Under the pieces are notes generated by a model that was not told the origin of the DNA, made no database searches, and saw only the letters and a list, made by a program, of their open reading frames with translations. From Myxococcales bacterium (lineage in GTDB: Bacteria > Myxococcota_A > UBA9042 > GCA-2863065): a DNA stretch of 32,822 nucleotides. Location of the stretch: positions 1 through 32,822 of the forward strand of contig JADMJS010000362.1 of assembly GCA_018780435.1 (NCBI GenBank). The letters are read 5' to 3'. Numbering within the stretch: the first letter of the stretch is position 1; each line of letters starts with the position of its first letter. Shown here one piece after another: positions 6,870-15,659 of the stretch. Both the position numbers and the translations under genes were made by a program.

Positions 6870-9800
6870 ATGCGCTACGGACTCGCGATCGTCGTCTTGT
6901 GTTCTCTCGTCGCCTGCGAAGTGGCCGGTCCACCCAGCGCCGACACGGTGGCGCCTTCGGGCGATCTGCCTCGGCCTCCGGGAGACGGCGAGGCCGACCC
7001 CGAGGCGCCGAACGACGAACCCCTCGCCATCGTGACCTTGTCGAGCGAGCTGCTCGACGGCCTCGATCAAGCGCTCTCGACGGACGTCCTGGTCATCCTG
7101 GAGGCCGACCGGTCGGCGGCGCGCGAGGTCGGGGACGCCGTCGAGCGCGAATTGCCGGAGCGCTTTGGCCGGGTGCTGCGCCGCTTCGATGCCACGCCGG
7201 TTCTGTCGGCGGTCGTGCACTCGCGGGAGGGGCTTGAGCACCTCCGCGGCCTGCCCGGCGTCCGTCGCATCACCGAAGACGTACGGCACGAGGCCTACCT
7301 TGCGCAGAGCCTCTCGGTCATCGGCCAGCCCGCCGTCGCCGCGGCCGGCCGCCAGGGCGCTGGGACCACCGTGGCCGTCGTCGACACCGGCGCGCGTTAT
7401 GACCACGCGGCCTTCGGGAGCTGCACCGCGCCGGGGGCCCCTGCGGGGTGCCGGGTCGTTGCCGCGCTCGACTTCGCCCCGAACGACGGCCAGCTCGACG
7501 ACGCGTCAAACCACGGGACCAACGTCTCTGCGATCACACTCGGCGTGGCGCCGGCCGCTCAGATCGCGGCGCTCGACGTGTTCGGCGCCGATGGCAAAGC
7601 CAGCACGTCGACCATCCTCACGGCCATCGACTGGATCGTCGCCAACCGCATCACCTACAACATCGTCGCGGCCAACTTCTCCCTCGGCTCGGGCGCTTTC
7701 TCGGCGGCGTGCGGCTCGGACACGCTCGCGATGGGCATGAAGACGCTCTGGGACGCCGGGGTGGTCCCGGTCGTGGCGACCGGCAACGACGGCTATACGA
7801 ACAAAGTGGGGACCCCCTCGTGTTCGCCCGACGCCATCTCGGTCGGCGCGGTCTACGACGCGAACGTGGGCGGGATCCAGACCAGCGTCTGCGTCGACGC
7901 CACAACGGCCGCCGACAAGGTCACCTGCTTCTCCAACGCCGCGCCCTTCGTGTCCATCCTGGCGCCCGGCGGGATGATCACGGCGGGCGGCTTCACGATG
8001 GCGGGCACGTCCCAGGCGTCGCCCCACGTGGCGGGCGCCGTGGCCGTCCTCGCGGCGGCTTTCCCAGACGAGAATCCGCTCCAGCTCCGGACTCGCCTCG
8101 TCTCGACCGGCGTCTCGGTGAAGGACGCCCGTAATGGCCTCTCGTTCCCGCGACTCGACCTCGGGTCGGCGACCGCCGCGTGCGTCGCGACGGTCGATGT
8201 GGCGAACGTCGCTTTCACCAACGTCGGGGGCACGGCGGCGGTGTCGGTGTCCGCCGGTGGACAATGCCCGTGGACGGCGTCGACGCCGGCGTCGTGGCTC
8301 ACCGTGTCATCGGGAGCGAGCGGCGTGGGAGCCGGCGCGGTCACCATCATCGCCACGGCGAACCTCGGGGCACCCCGGACGGCGACGCTGACGGTCGCGG
8401 GCCGGTCGGTGACGGTCGCCCAGGGCGGCGACAGCAGCGCCCCGGCCGGGAGCGTCGTGATCGCGGAGGGCGCCGCGACGGCCAAAACCTCTGCAGTCTC
8501 GCTCTCGCTCTCGGCCACCGACGATGTGGGCGTGACGGGCGTTTGCCTGTCGACCTCGGCGACCGCGTGTACGACCTGGTTGGACTTTGCGACGACCCGG
8601 ACCTTCTCGCTCGCGAGCGGCAATGGCGCCAAGTCGGTCTACGCCCGCTTCCGGGACGCCGCGGGGAATGTCAGTGCGGTCGCGAGCGACAGCATCGTGG
8701 TCGACGCCGCCGCGCCGGCCAACGGGAAGCTCACCGCGACGGCGCAGAACTCGGCCGTGGCGCTCTCCTGGTCCGGCTTCACCGATCCCGTGTCGGGGAT
8801 CGCGTCTTATACCGTCGTGAGCGGGGCGACCGCGCCTGCGAATTGTTCAACAGGGACGGTGATTTACGCGGGGCTGGCAACGTCGGCCACGGCCACGGGG
8901 CTCACCAACGGGTCGGCCCAAGGCTTCCGTGTCTGCGCCACCGACGTCGCCGGGAACCTATCGACGGGTGTCGCCGTGACCGCCACGCCCGCCCCGGAGC
9001 TGGTGCCCCCCACGGGAACCGTCACGCTCAACGGCGGCGCGGTCGCGACGTCCACGGCGAGCGTCACGCTGGCCATCGTCGCGAGTGACGCCAGCACCAT
9101 CACTGCCGCGTGTGTGACCGAGGCCGCCACCTGTACGACGTTCTCAGCGTACGCACCGTCCCGGACCGTCAGCCTCTCGGCGGGCGACGGCAAGAAGACG
9201 GTGAAGGTCTACCTCCGGGACGAGTGGGGCAACACGATGACCACGCCGACGACGGCGTCGATCATCCTCGACACCACCGCTCCGGTGGATGGCAAGCTCA
9301 CCGCGAAAGCCGCCGCGGCCGCGGTGAACCTGAGCTGGACTGTGGCCAAGGACACGACGTCGGGACTCGCCCTCTACAAGGTCGTCGCCGCGGCGAGCGC
9401 GACCGCGCCCGCGAACTGCACCGGGACGGCCATTTTTGAGGGGACCGGGCTCGTGGCGACACACTCGGGTCTCGTCAATGGCACGACCTACGCTTACCGG
9501 ATCTGCGCCAAGGACGTCGCCGGCAAGTGGTCCGCCGGCGCGATCGCGAGCGCGCGGCCGCTCTCCGAGTTCGACGGCCCCACCGGGACCATCACGATCG
9601 AGGGCGGCGCCGCCTCCACGGTCAAGACCACCGTTGCCGTCGCGCTCACGGCGACCGACGCCACGGGCGTGACGCACATGTGCCTCTCCACAGCGACGTC
9701 ATGCACAGCTTGGACGGCGTACAAGACGACGGCGACTCTCACTCTGCCGACCTCGACCGGCCTTCGTACGGTGCGTGCGTGGTTCAAAGACACGTGGGGC

Positions 9801-10703
9801 ACGGTCTCGGCGGCCGCGGCGTCCGACACCATCACGGTCGATCTCACGCCGCCCAAAGACGGCCCTGCGTCGGTCACGGGGAGCTCGGGGGCGCTGACGA
9901 TCGCATGGAGTGGCGCGACGGACGTACACAGCGGCGTTGCGAGTTACAAGGTCGTGTCCGGGGCGACGTCGCCCGCATCGTGTGCGGTCGGGACGGTGGT
10001 ATTCGCCGGCAGCGGCTCATCGACGACGCACTCGGGTCTCAAGAATGGGACCGAATACGGCTATCGAATCTGCGCGATCGACGCCGTAGGGAACATGTCG
10101 GCTGGGGTGGCCGTGAAAGGCCGACCGGCGCCGGAATATGACGGACCCGTCGGCTCCGTGGTCATCGCAGGGGGGGCGGCTATGGTCGCTAAGCCGGCCG
10201 TGACGCTCGCGCTGTCCGCGACGGACGCCAGCGCGGTGAAGACCATGTGTGTCTCGAACACGGCTGTGTGTACGTCCTTCGTCACCTACGCGACGTCGCT
10301 GGCCTGGACGCTGGCGAGCGGCAGCGGCCCGAAGACCGTCTCGGTGTGGTTCAAAGACGAGTTCGGCAACGTCTCGAGCCCCACCTCGGCCGCCACCGTC
10401 GTCGACATGACCCCGCCCACGAACGCCAAGATGACCGTGACGCCGGGTAGCAAGTCGGTGACGTTGAGCTGGCAGCCGTCGGTCGATGTGCACGCCGGCG
10501 TCGCGAGCTACAAGCTCGTCTACGCGCCCACCAGCCCGCCTCTGAACTGCACCACAGGCAACGTGGTCTACTCGGGGCCCGACCTCGCCGTCGTCCACAC
10601 GGGCCTCGCCGCGGGGACCGTTGCTGGCTACCGCCTCTGCGCGACCGATGGCATGGGCAACGTGTCGGGGGGGACGACGGCGAAGGTGGTTGTGCAGCCC
10701 TGA
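6870..10703 (+). CDS. Subtilisin-like S8 serine protease lipoprotein with BACON domain and four Ig/Fn3-like repeats
   Basis: This 1277-residue protein starts at ATG 6870. The signal ends in lipobox LVAC (Cys16), followed by an Asp/Pro-rich linker. Residues about 60-145 look like an I9-type inhibitory propeptide. The S8 catalytic domain follows, with Asp172 in VAVVDTGARYDH, His215 in SNHGTN and Ser381 in AGTSQASPHVAG; all three residues are present, so it should be active. A BACON-like domain spans about 438-520 (QCPWTASTPASWLTV, then VTVAQGG). Four repeats of 189-190 residues complete the protein, starting near 523, 712, 902 and 1091. Each has an Ig-like half with two close cysteines (VCLSTSATAC in the first) and an Fn3-like half ending near FRVCATDVAGN. 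It is likely an outer-membrane-anchored or surface protease that binds polymer or cells through its repeats. In-frame codons upstream of 6870 lack a signal. Confidence 0.92.
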   Translation: MRYGLAIVVLCSLVACEVAGPPSADTVAPSGDLPRPPGDGEADPEAPNDEPLAIVTLSSELLDGLDQALSTDVLVILEADRSAAREVGDAVERELPERFGRVLRRFDATPVLSAVVHSREGLEHLRGLPGVRRITEDVRHEAYLAQSLSVIGQPAVAAAGRQGAGTTVAVVDTGARYDHAAFGSCTAPGAPAGCRVVAALDFAPNDGQLDDASNHGTNVSAITLGVAPAAQIAALDVFGADGKASTSTILTAIDWIVANRITYNIVAANFSLGSGAFSAACGSDTLAMGMKTLWDAGVVPVVATGNDGYTNKVGTPSCSPDAISVGAVYDANVGGIQTSVCVDATTAADKVTCFSNAAPFVSILAPGGMITAGGFTMAGTSQASPHVAGAVAVLAAAFPDENPLQLRTRLVSTGVSVKDARNGLSFPRLDLGSATAACVATVDVANVAFTNVGGTAAVSVSAGGQCPWTASTPASWLTVSSGASGVGAGAVTIIATANLGAPRTATLTVAGRSVTVAQGGDSSAPAGSVVIAEGAATAKTSAVSLSLSATDDVGVTGVCLSTSATACTTWLDFATTRTFSLASGNGAKSVYARFRDAAGNVSAVASDSIVVDAAAPANGKLTATAQNSAVALSWSGFTDPVSGIASYTVVSGATAPANCSTGTVIYAGLATSATATGLTNGSAQGFRVCATDVAGNLSTGVAVTATPAPELVPPTGTVTLNGGAVATSTASVTLAIVASDASTITAACVTEAATCTTFSAYAPSRTVSLSAGDGKKTVKVYLRDEWGNTMTTPTTASIILDTTAPVDGKLTAKAAAAAVNLSWTVAKDTTSGLALYKVVAAASATAPANCTGTAIFEGTGLVATHSGLVNGTTYAYRICAKDVAGKWSAGAIASARPLSEFDGPTGTITIEGGAASTVKTTVAVALTATDATGVTHMCLSTATSCTAWTAYKTTATLTLPTSTGLRTVRAWFKDTWGTVSAAAASDTITVDLTPPKDGPASVTGSSGALTIAWSGATDVHSGVASYKVVSGATSPASCAVGTVVFAGSGSSTTHSGLKNGTEYGYRICAIDAVGNMSAGVAVKGRPAPEYDGPVGSVVIAGGAAMVAKPAVTLALSATDASAVKTMCVSNTAVCTSFVTYATSLAWTLASGSGPKTVSVWFKDEFGNVSSPTSAATVVDMTPPTNAKMTVTPGSKSVTLSWQPSVDVHAGVASYKLVYAPTSPPLNCTTGNVVYSGPDLAVVHTGLAAGTVAGYRLCATDGMGNVSGGTTAKVVVQP
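8436..10703 (+). repeat. Four tandem ~570-bp coding repeats in the S8 protease gene
   Basis: Equivalent Gly codons fall at 8448, 9015, 9585 and 10152, giving periods of 567, 570 and 567 bases. The repeats are diverged in DNA but clear in protein: each begins near (D)GPxGxVxIxGG, carries VWFKDxxGNVS-type text in the middle, then VVSGATxPxxC and a final RICAxDxxGxxS. Near-constant length with strong divergence suggests old duplication held by selection on structure. Confidence 0.8.
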
Positions 10704-10751
10704 TGCGCCTTCGGGCTTCGCCTCGCGCCCTCGCCCGGGTAGCATTGGGCG

Positions 10752-13157
10752 ATGATCGGCCTCTCCGCGCTTCGCTCTCGCCTCCCCCACGTCGTGGCTC
10801 TCCTGGTCGTCTCGCCGGGGTGTAGCGAGCCGGGGACGGTCGTTCACGACCCCGACGTGAGTGACGCGCCGGACTCCACGTACGATGGGGCGGCCGTGGC
10901 GCCAGACGCGAGCGACGCCGTGGCCGGCGACGTCGGCGACTCGGCCTCGTGGGACGGTCCCGCGGCGCTCCGCGACCTTGCCCAGTACGTCGATCCCCGC
11001 ATCGGGACGGGCAACAGCGGGAATGTGGCCGTTGGCGCCGCGGTCCCGCACGGGTGGGTGCGGCTCGGTCCCGACACGGTCAATGACGCGCTCGACGTCG
11101 CGGCGTATCGGTTCGGCGCGACCGAGATCGAGGGGTTCACGCACACCCAGCTTTCCGGCGCCGGGGGCAGCGGCTACGGGTATAGCCACCTCCTCGTGAT
11201 GCCCGTCGTCGGCGAGGCCCTTCCGCTCGAACCGTCGGCTTGGGCGAGTGGCTTCTCGGCGGCGGACGAGACGGTCGAAGCGGGTTACTACGGCGTGCAC
11301 CTTGCGTCCGGGATCGAGGTCGAGCTCACAGCGACGGGCCTCGCCGGGATGCATCGCTACCGCTTCCCGGCCGCCGAGGCCGCTCAGATCGTGGTCGACT
11401 TCGGGCACTCGCTCGGGAGCTCGGTCGGCGGGCACATCGAGGTGGAGGACGACCGGACGATCGCCGGTTACGGCGACTACCAGGTCCACCCGACGGTCAG
11501 CTTCCTGGTGGGTGACGAGAAGACCGGCTCGCTCCGCGTCTATGCTGTCGTCCGCTTTTCGAGGCCATTTCACGAGGTTGCGCTCTACTCACGCGGCACG
11601 GCGCCGGCCTCGCGCTCCGAGACCACCCGGAGCGGTTCGGGTGGGATCGCGACCGCCGCGTTCGGAGCGACGGCGGCGGGCGAGGTCGTCGAGGTGCAGG
11701 TCGGGCTCTCGCTCATCGACGTCGAGAGCGCCAAGCGCAACCTCGACGCCCAAGTGGCTGGTAGGAGCTTCGACGCGGTGCGGGACGCCGCCAAGGCCGC
11801 GTGGAATCGCCGCCTCAACCGCGTGCAGATCGAGGGATCCGACGACACACTGCGCCTGTTCTATACGGCGCTGTACCACGTCATGTTGCAGCCCGCCGAC
11901 CTCACGGAGGCGCCCGCGCCGGGCGGCGACGGTGGGCGCTTCGTCAGCGGCTTCGATGGCTCGGCCGCGGTCCACGACGCCGGGACGCGCCACTACTACA
12001 CGGACGACTGGTGCCTTTGGGACACGTTCCGCACGTCCCACCCGCTGCGCACGTGGCTCGAGCCCGAGGTCGTCGAGGACGTCCTCGAGAGCGCGGTCCA
12101 CGCGTATCGCGAGGGCGGCTGGCTCGAAGTCTGCCCGTGGACGGCCAACGGCTATTCACGCGTGATGGTCGGAAACCCCATCTTCCCGGTCGTCGCTGAC
12201 GCGCTGGCCAAGGGCTTCGACGGCTTCGACGTCGAGGCGGCCTACGACGGCATGGTGAAGAGCGCCGAGACTTATCTCGATAACCCCATGGCCGAGGGTG
12301 CTTGCGGCTACATCGAGCTCGGGACACCGGACAGCTACCGCGCGCTCGGCTGGGTGCCTGACGAGTGTGACCCCACACAAGCGGCGGGAATGACGATGGA
12401 ATATGCCTACGCCGACTTCGCGCTGGCGGAGGTGGCGGCCTGGATGGGCGACACCGAGGGCGAAGCGCACTACCGCGCGCGTTCGGAGAACTGGCGCAAC
12501 CACTGGAACCCCGAGAGGGGCTTCATGCAGAGCCGCTACGCCGACGGGAGCTGGAAGGAGCCCTTCGATCCGGCGGACGGCTCGTCGGCGAGCGGCTTCG
12601 TCGAGTCGAGCGCGTGGACCTACACCTTCCACGTGCCCCATGACGTGCCGGCGCTCGCGGAGCTGATGGGGGGCGACGCGGCGCTCCGGGCGAAGCTCGA
12701 CGCCTTCTTCGACGGCGGCCACTTCGACATGGCGAACGAACCTGGCTTCCACATCCCGTGGATGTACGCGGCTTTGGGCGACGTGAACGCGACGGTGCGG
12801 CGCGTCGATACGCTCCTCCGCGAGCGCTTCGGGACCGGCTCTGGCGGCTTGCCCGGCAACGACGACAGCGGGGCGACGTCAGCGTGGCTCGCCTTCGCCC
12901 AGCTCGGCCTCTATCCGATCACGGTGGGGCAGGGCATCTACGTCCTCGGCAGCCCCACGGTGGACCGCGCGACGCTCTGGCTACACCCCGGCTACGCGGA
13001 GGGAGAGTCCTTCGTCATTGTCACCGAGAAGAAGCAGCCGGACGCGCGCTTCGTCGAGTCCGTGACGCTCAACGGGGTGCCGCTCACGGCGCCCTGGATC
13101 TCGCATGACCAGGTCGTGGCGGGTGGGGAGCTCGTATTTACGCTGTCCGGGAAGTGA
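10752..13157 (+). CDS. Exported GH92-family alpha-mannosidase-like glycoside hydrolase
   Basis: This 801-residue protein spans the full GH92 length. The N-terminus is a signal ending near SPGC (Cys24; an imperfect lipobox with Pro at -2), followed by an Asp/Ser/Ala-rich linker to about residue 75. GH92 hallmarks follow: YVDPRIGTG at 79, GFTHTQLSGAGG, YHVMLQP, the Glu-containing helix MTMEYAYADF (Glu550), and LPGNDDSGATSAW (Asp704/Asp705), which in the family holds the calcium and catalytic-base region. Members are Ca2+-dependent inverting exo-alpha-mannosidases (often alpha-1,2) acting on N-glycan or yeast mannan. The protein should act in the periplasm or at the surface, and follows the S8 protease gene by 48 bases, so both may serve degradation of external glycoprotein. 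The specific linkage is not determined. Confidence 0.92.
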   Translation: MIGLSALRSRLPHVVALLVVSPGCSEPGTVVHDPDVSDAPDSTYDGAAVAPDASDAVAGDVGDSASWDGPAALRDLAQYVDPRIGTGNSGNVAVGAAVPHGWVRLGPDTVNDALDVAAYRFGATEIEGFTHTQLSGAGGSGYGYSHLLVMPVVGEALPLEPSAWASGFSAADETVEAGYYGVHLASGIEVELTATGLAGMHRYRFPAAEAAQIVVDFGHSLGSSVGGHIEVEDDRTIAGYGDYQVHPTVSFLVGDEKTGSLRVYAVVRFSRPFHEVALYSRGTAPASRSETTRSGSGGIATAAFGATAAGEVVEVQVGLSLIDVESAKRNLDAQVAGRSFDAVRDAAKAAWNRRLNRVQIEGSDDTLRLFYTALYHVMLQPADLTEAPAPGGDGGRFVSGFDGSAAVHDAGTRHYYTDDWCLWDTFRTSHPLRTWLEPEVVEDVLESAVHAYREGGWLEVCPWTANGYSRVMVGNPIFPVVADALAKGFDGFDVEAAYDGMVKSAETYLDNPMAEGACGYIELGTPDSYRALGWVPDECDPTQAAGMTMEYAYADFALAEVAAWMGDTEGEAHYRARSENWRNHWNPERGFMQSRYADGSWKEPFDPADGSSASGFVESSAWTYTFHVPHDVPALAELMGGDAALRAKLDAFFDGGHFDMANEPGFHIPWMYAALGDVNATVRRVDTLLRERFGTGSGGLPGNDDSGATSAWLAFAQLGLYPITVGQGIYVLGSPTVDRATLWLHPGYAEGESFVIVTEKKQPDARFVESVTLNGVPLTAPWISHDQVVAGGELVFTLSGK

Positions 13158-13200
13158 GGGCCGTGACGACGGCGGGTCAGACGGACGGGACCGGCGTCAG

Positions 13201-13332
13201 CCGAAATCCCATCGCGAGTGCGACCGAAGCCATTTAGGTAATACGAAAGACGGGTGCGAAGACAGCGGCGCTTCCTGCCGCTTCGACGACGAGTGTTGCA
13301 GCGGGACGTGCGGGGAGTCTGGCTGCGAGTGA
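13201..13332 (+). pseudogene. Remnant or very small Cys-rich reading frame
   Basis: In the 182-base gap between the GH92 gene and hisS, one frame ends at TGA 13330-13332 and reads GCEDSGASCRFDDECCSGTC followed by GESGCE: seven cysteines in the last 37 residues. The C-x6-C-x5-CC-x3-C-x4-C spacing is like the short 'CxxDxDCCSGxC' modules at the ends of many exported proteins of this lineage. The only in-frame ATG (13105) lies inside the GH92 gene and gives no signal peptide, so I read it as the C-terminal relic of a deleted gene rather than a working one. A short secreted peptide starting at an unusual codon is possible. Confidence 0.35.
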
Positions 13333-13339
13333 GCGGCCG

Positions 13340-14641
13340 TTAGGCCGGCTTCACGCGAGCCGGGATCTCATCGACGCGCAGTGACGTCTGCTCGCCGGTC
13401 GCGAGGAGCTTCACGGTCAAGCTGCCCGTCGCCGCTTCGGTGGAGCCGATGACGACGGCGGCCGTGGCGCCGGTGCGGGCGGCGAGCTTGAACTGTTTGC
13501 CCATCTTGGCGCCGGGCTCGAGGCTGGTTTGCACCGTCAGTCCGGCGGCACGGAGATCCCGAGCGACACCGAGCGCGTAGGCGGTCTCGGCGGCTTCGAC
13601 GATGACGAGGAAGACGTCCGGGGCGCCCGCGCCGGCCGGGACGAGGCCGAGCTCGGTGAGGCCGGCCAGGAGTCGATCCACACCGAGGCTGATCCCGACG
13701 GCGGGGATGGACTCGCCCGTAAACATCCCCAGCAGCTTGTCGTAACGGCCGCCGCTCATGACGCTGCCGAGGGTCGGCAGGTCGAGGAGGAAGGTCTCGT
13801 AGATGGTCGACGTGTAGTAGTCGAGGCCACGCGCGATGCTCAGGTCGACGTCGAGGTAGCCGCGGATGCCGAGCGCCTCGGCGTAGGCCAAGAGCTGATT
13901 CAGCGAGTCGATGCCCGGCTGGGCGACCGAGAGGTCGACGACGCTCTCGTCGAGCGCGGCGAGGCCCCCTTCGAGGAAGCGACGGAGCGCCGCTTCGCCC
14001 TGGTCCGGGAGCGCCACCTTCGCGCGTAGCTCGGCCATCATGGCGTCCCACCCGATCTTCGGGAGCTTGTCGACGATGCGCAGGACGTCCGTCTGCTGAC
14101 TCGGCTCCGTGATCCCGAGGCGGCGCATGAGGCCATCGAGGATGCGGCGGTCGTTGATGCGGAGGACGAAGCGCTCGACGCCGAGCGCACGCAAGACCGC
14201 GGCGCCGACCTGGATGCACTCGAAGTCGGCGAGGAGTCCCTCAGCGCCGACGATGTCGACGTCGCACTGCATGAACTCGCGAAAACGGCCGCGAGCCGGG
14301 TTCTCCGCTCGCCAGACCGGCGCCATCTGGAAGCGCTTGAACGGCCGCGCGATCGCGGCGCCATGTTGGGCGATGACGCGCGCGAGGGGGACCGTGAGGT
14401 CGTAGCGCAAGCTGACGTCACGGTCACCGTTGTCCCTAAATCGATAGAGGAGCTTGTCGCCTTCGTCGCCGTACTTGCCGAGGAGGACGCCCGTATATTC
14501 GAGCGCTGGCGTCGCAATCGGCTGGAAACCAAAGCTCCGGAAGACGGTCGCGACCGTCTGGAGCATGGCCTCACGTGGCACCATGACGTCGGGGAGGTAG
14601 TCGCGGAAGCCGCGGAGGGTACGGGGTTCGAAGTCGCTCAT
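13340..14641 (-). CDS. hisS: Histidyl-tRNA synthetase
   Basis: This 433-residue protein is of normal length for class II HisRS. It starts at ATG 14641, preceded by AAGGAG at five bases. It has the N-terminal RGFRDYLP, the class II motif 2 region with WRAENPARGRFREFMQCDVD, the HisRS signature RGLDYYTSTIYET (residues 271 on) that binds histidine, motif 3 VGISLGVDRL, and a C-terminal alpha/beta anticodon-binding domain of about 90 residues. It charges tRNA-His with histidine using ATP in the cytoplasm. The frame stays open 37 codons further upstream, but that stretch has no homology-like content and covers the promoter region shared with the divergent PLP-enzyme gene (100 bases between starts). 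Confidence 0.97.
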   Translation of the reverse strand: MSDFEPRTLRGFRDYLPDVMVPREAMLQTVATVFRSFGFQPIATPALEYTGVLLGKYGDEGDKLLYRFRDNGDRDVSLRYDLTVPLARVIAQHGAAIARPFKRFQMAPVWRAENPARGRFREFMQCDVDIVGAEGLLADFECIQVGAAVLRALGVERFVLRINDRRILDGLMRRLGITEPSQQTDVLRIVDKLPKIGWDAMMAELRAKVALPDQGEAALRRFLEGGLAALDESVVDLSVAQPGIDSLNQLLAYAEALGIRGYLDVDLSIARGLDYYTSTIYETFLLDLPTLGSVMSGGRYDKLLGMFTGESIPAVGISLGVDRLLAGLTELGLVPAGAGAPDVFLVIVEAAETAYALGVARDLRAAGLTVQTSLEPGAKMGKQFKLAARTGATAAVVIGSTEAATGSLTVKLLATGEQTSLRVDEIPARVKPA

Positions 14642-14741
14642 GGGGGCTCCTTGATGGGCGGCGCTCTTGTAGCACCCGGGCGCCGCATTCGGAAGGTGGA
14701 GGGCGCTCGACACGCCTCCACTCCGGGAGGAAACTCGCGCG

Positions 14742-15659
14742 ATGAACCTCACGCCACTGCGCCTCGCTCAACGTCCGACCCCACTCGAAGACTGGAGCGC
14801 GCTGCTCCCCGGGCTGCGCATCAAGCGTGACGACCTCACCGGCTCGACGCTGTCGGGAAACAAGGTCCGAAAGCTGGAGTTTCTGATGGCGCACGCGCAA
14901 GCGCTCGGGAAGTCCTACGTCGTGACCTGCGGCGGCTTGCAGTCGAACCACTGCCGTGCGACGGCGGTCGCGGCCGCCCAGCTCGGGATGGGCTGCAAGG
15001 TGCTCCTCCGGACGGCGACGGTCCCGCAGGCATGGGACGCGGCGACGGGCAACTACCGCCTCATGCGGGCCGTGGGCGCCGACATCGAGTTCGTGACGCC
15101 CGCCGAATACCAAGACCGAGCGCGGCTCCTCGCGGCCGCCGCAGGCACGCGGGGCTACGCCATCCCGGAAGGCGGCAGCAACGGGCTGGGTGCTTTCGGC
15201 TACATCACGGCCGCCGAAGAGCTGGCGACGCAGTGGGGCGACGACCCGCCGACGTCCGTCGTCTGCGCCACCGGGAGTGGCGGGACGCTCGCTGGCCTTG
15301 CCATCGGGCTCGCTAAGGTCGCGCCGTCGGTCCCCGCGTGGGGCGTGGCCGTGTGTGACGACGCGCCCACGTTTCAGCGCATCGCCGCCCGGGCCAGCGC
15401 CGAAGCTTGCGAGTGGGACGCGTCCCTGCCGCGCCTCGGCGAAGCGGACTTCAACGTACTCGAAGGCTACGTGGGGCGGGGTTATGCCCAGTCGTCGCCG
15501 GAGGAGCAGGTGACGCTCATGAAGGCAGGTCGGCGCGGCCTGGTTCTCGACCCGGTCTACACTGTAAAGGCGTTCCGCGCCGTACTCGCCCAGGAGCCGG
15601 CGTTTGGTTCGCGCCCGATCTTCATCCACACGGGCGGTCTGCTCGGTCTCATGACGTGA
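14742..15659 (+). CDS. PLP-dependent D-cysteine desulfhydrase / ACC deaminase-like enzyme
   Basis: This 305-residue protein is of fold-type II PLP enzymes. GNKVRKLEF holds the Schiff-base lysine (Lys41), SNHCRATA follows at 69-76, and ATGSGGTLAG forms the phosphate-binding loop. IKRDDLTGSTLSGNK matches the D-cysteine desulfhydrase and 1-aminocyclopropane-1-carboxylate deaminase subfamily. Most bacterial members of this type act on D-cysteine, giving pyruvate, H2S and ammonia; ACC deaminase activity needs specific residues I cannot verify. GGGAGG lies 11 bases before the ATG. The stop overlaps the GTG start of the PrsW-like gene (GTGA at 15656-15659), so the two are translationally coupled. 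Confidence 0.85.
   Translation: MNLTPLRLAQRPTPLEDWSALLPGLRIKRDDLTGSTLSGNKVRKLEFLMAHAQALGKSYVVTCGGLQSNHCRATAVAAAQLGMGCKVLLRTATVPQAWDAATGNYRLMRAVGADIEFVTPAEYQDRARLLAAAAGTRGYAIPEGGSNGLGAFGYITAAEELATQWGDDPPTSVVCATGSGGTLAGLAIGLAKVAPSVPAWGVAVCDDAPTFQRIAARASAEACEWDASLPRLGEADFNVLEGYVGRGYAQSSPEEQVTLMKAGRRGLVLDPVYTVKAFRAVLAQEPAFGSRPIFIHTGGLLGLMT

Noticed and set aside
10017..11573. 518-codon minus-strand frame across the S8/GH92 junction
   Set aside because: Spans two well-supported genes and has no recognisable feature of its own.
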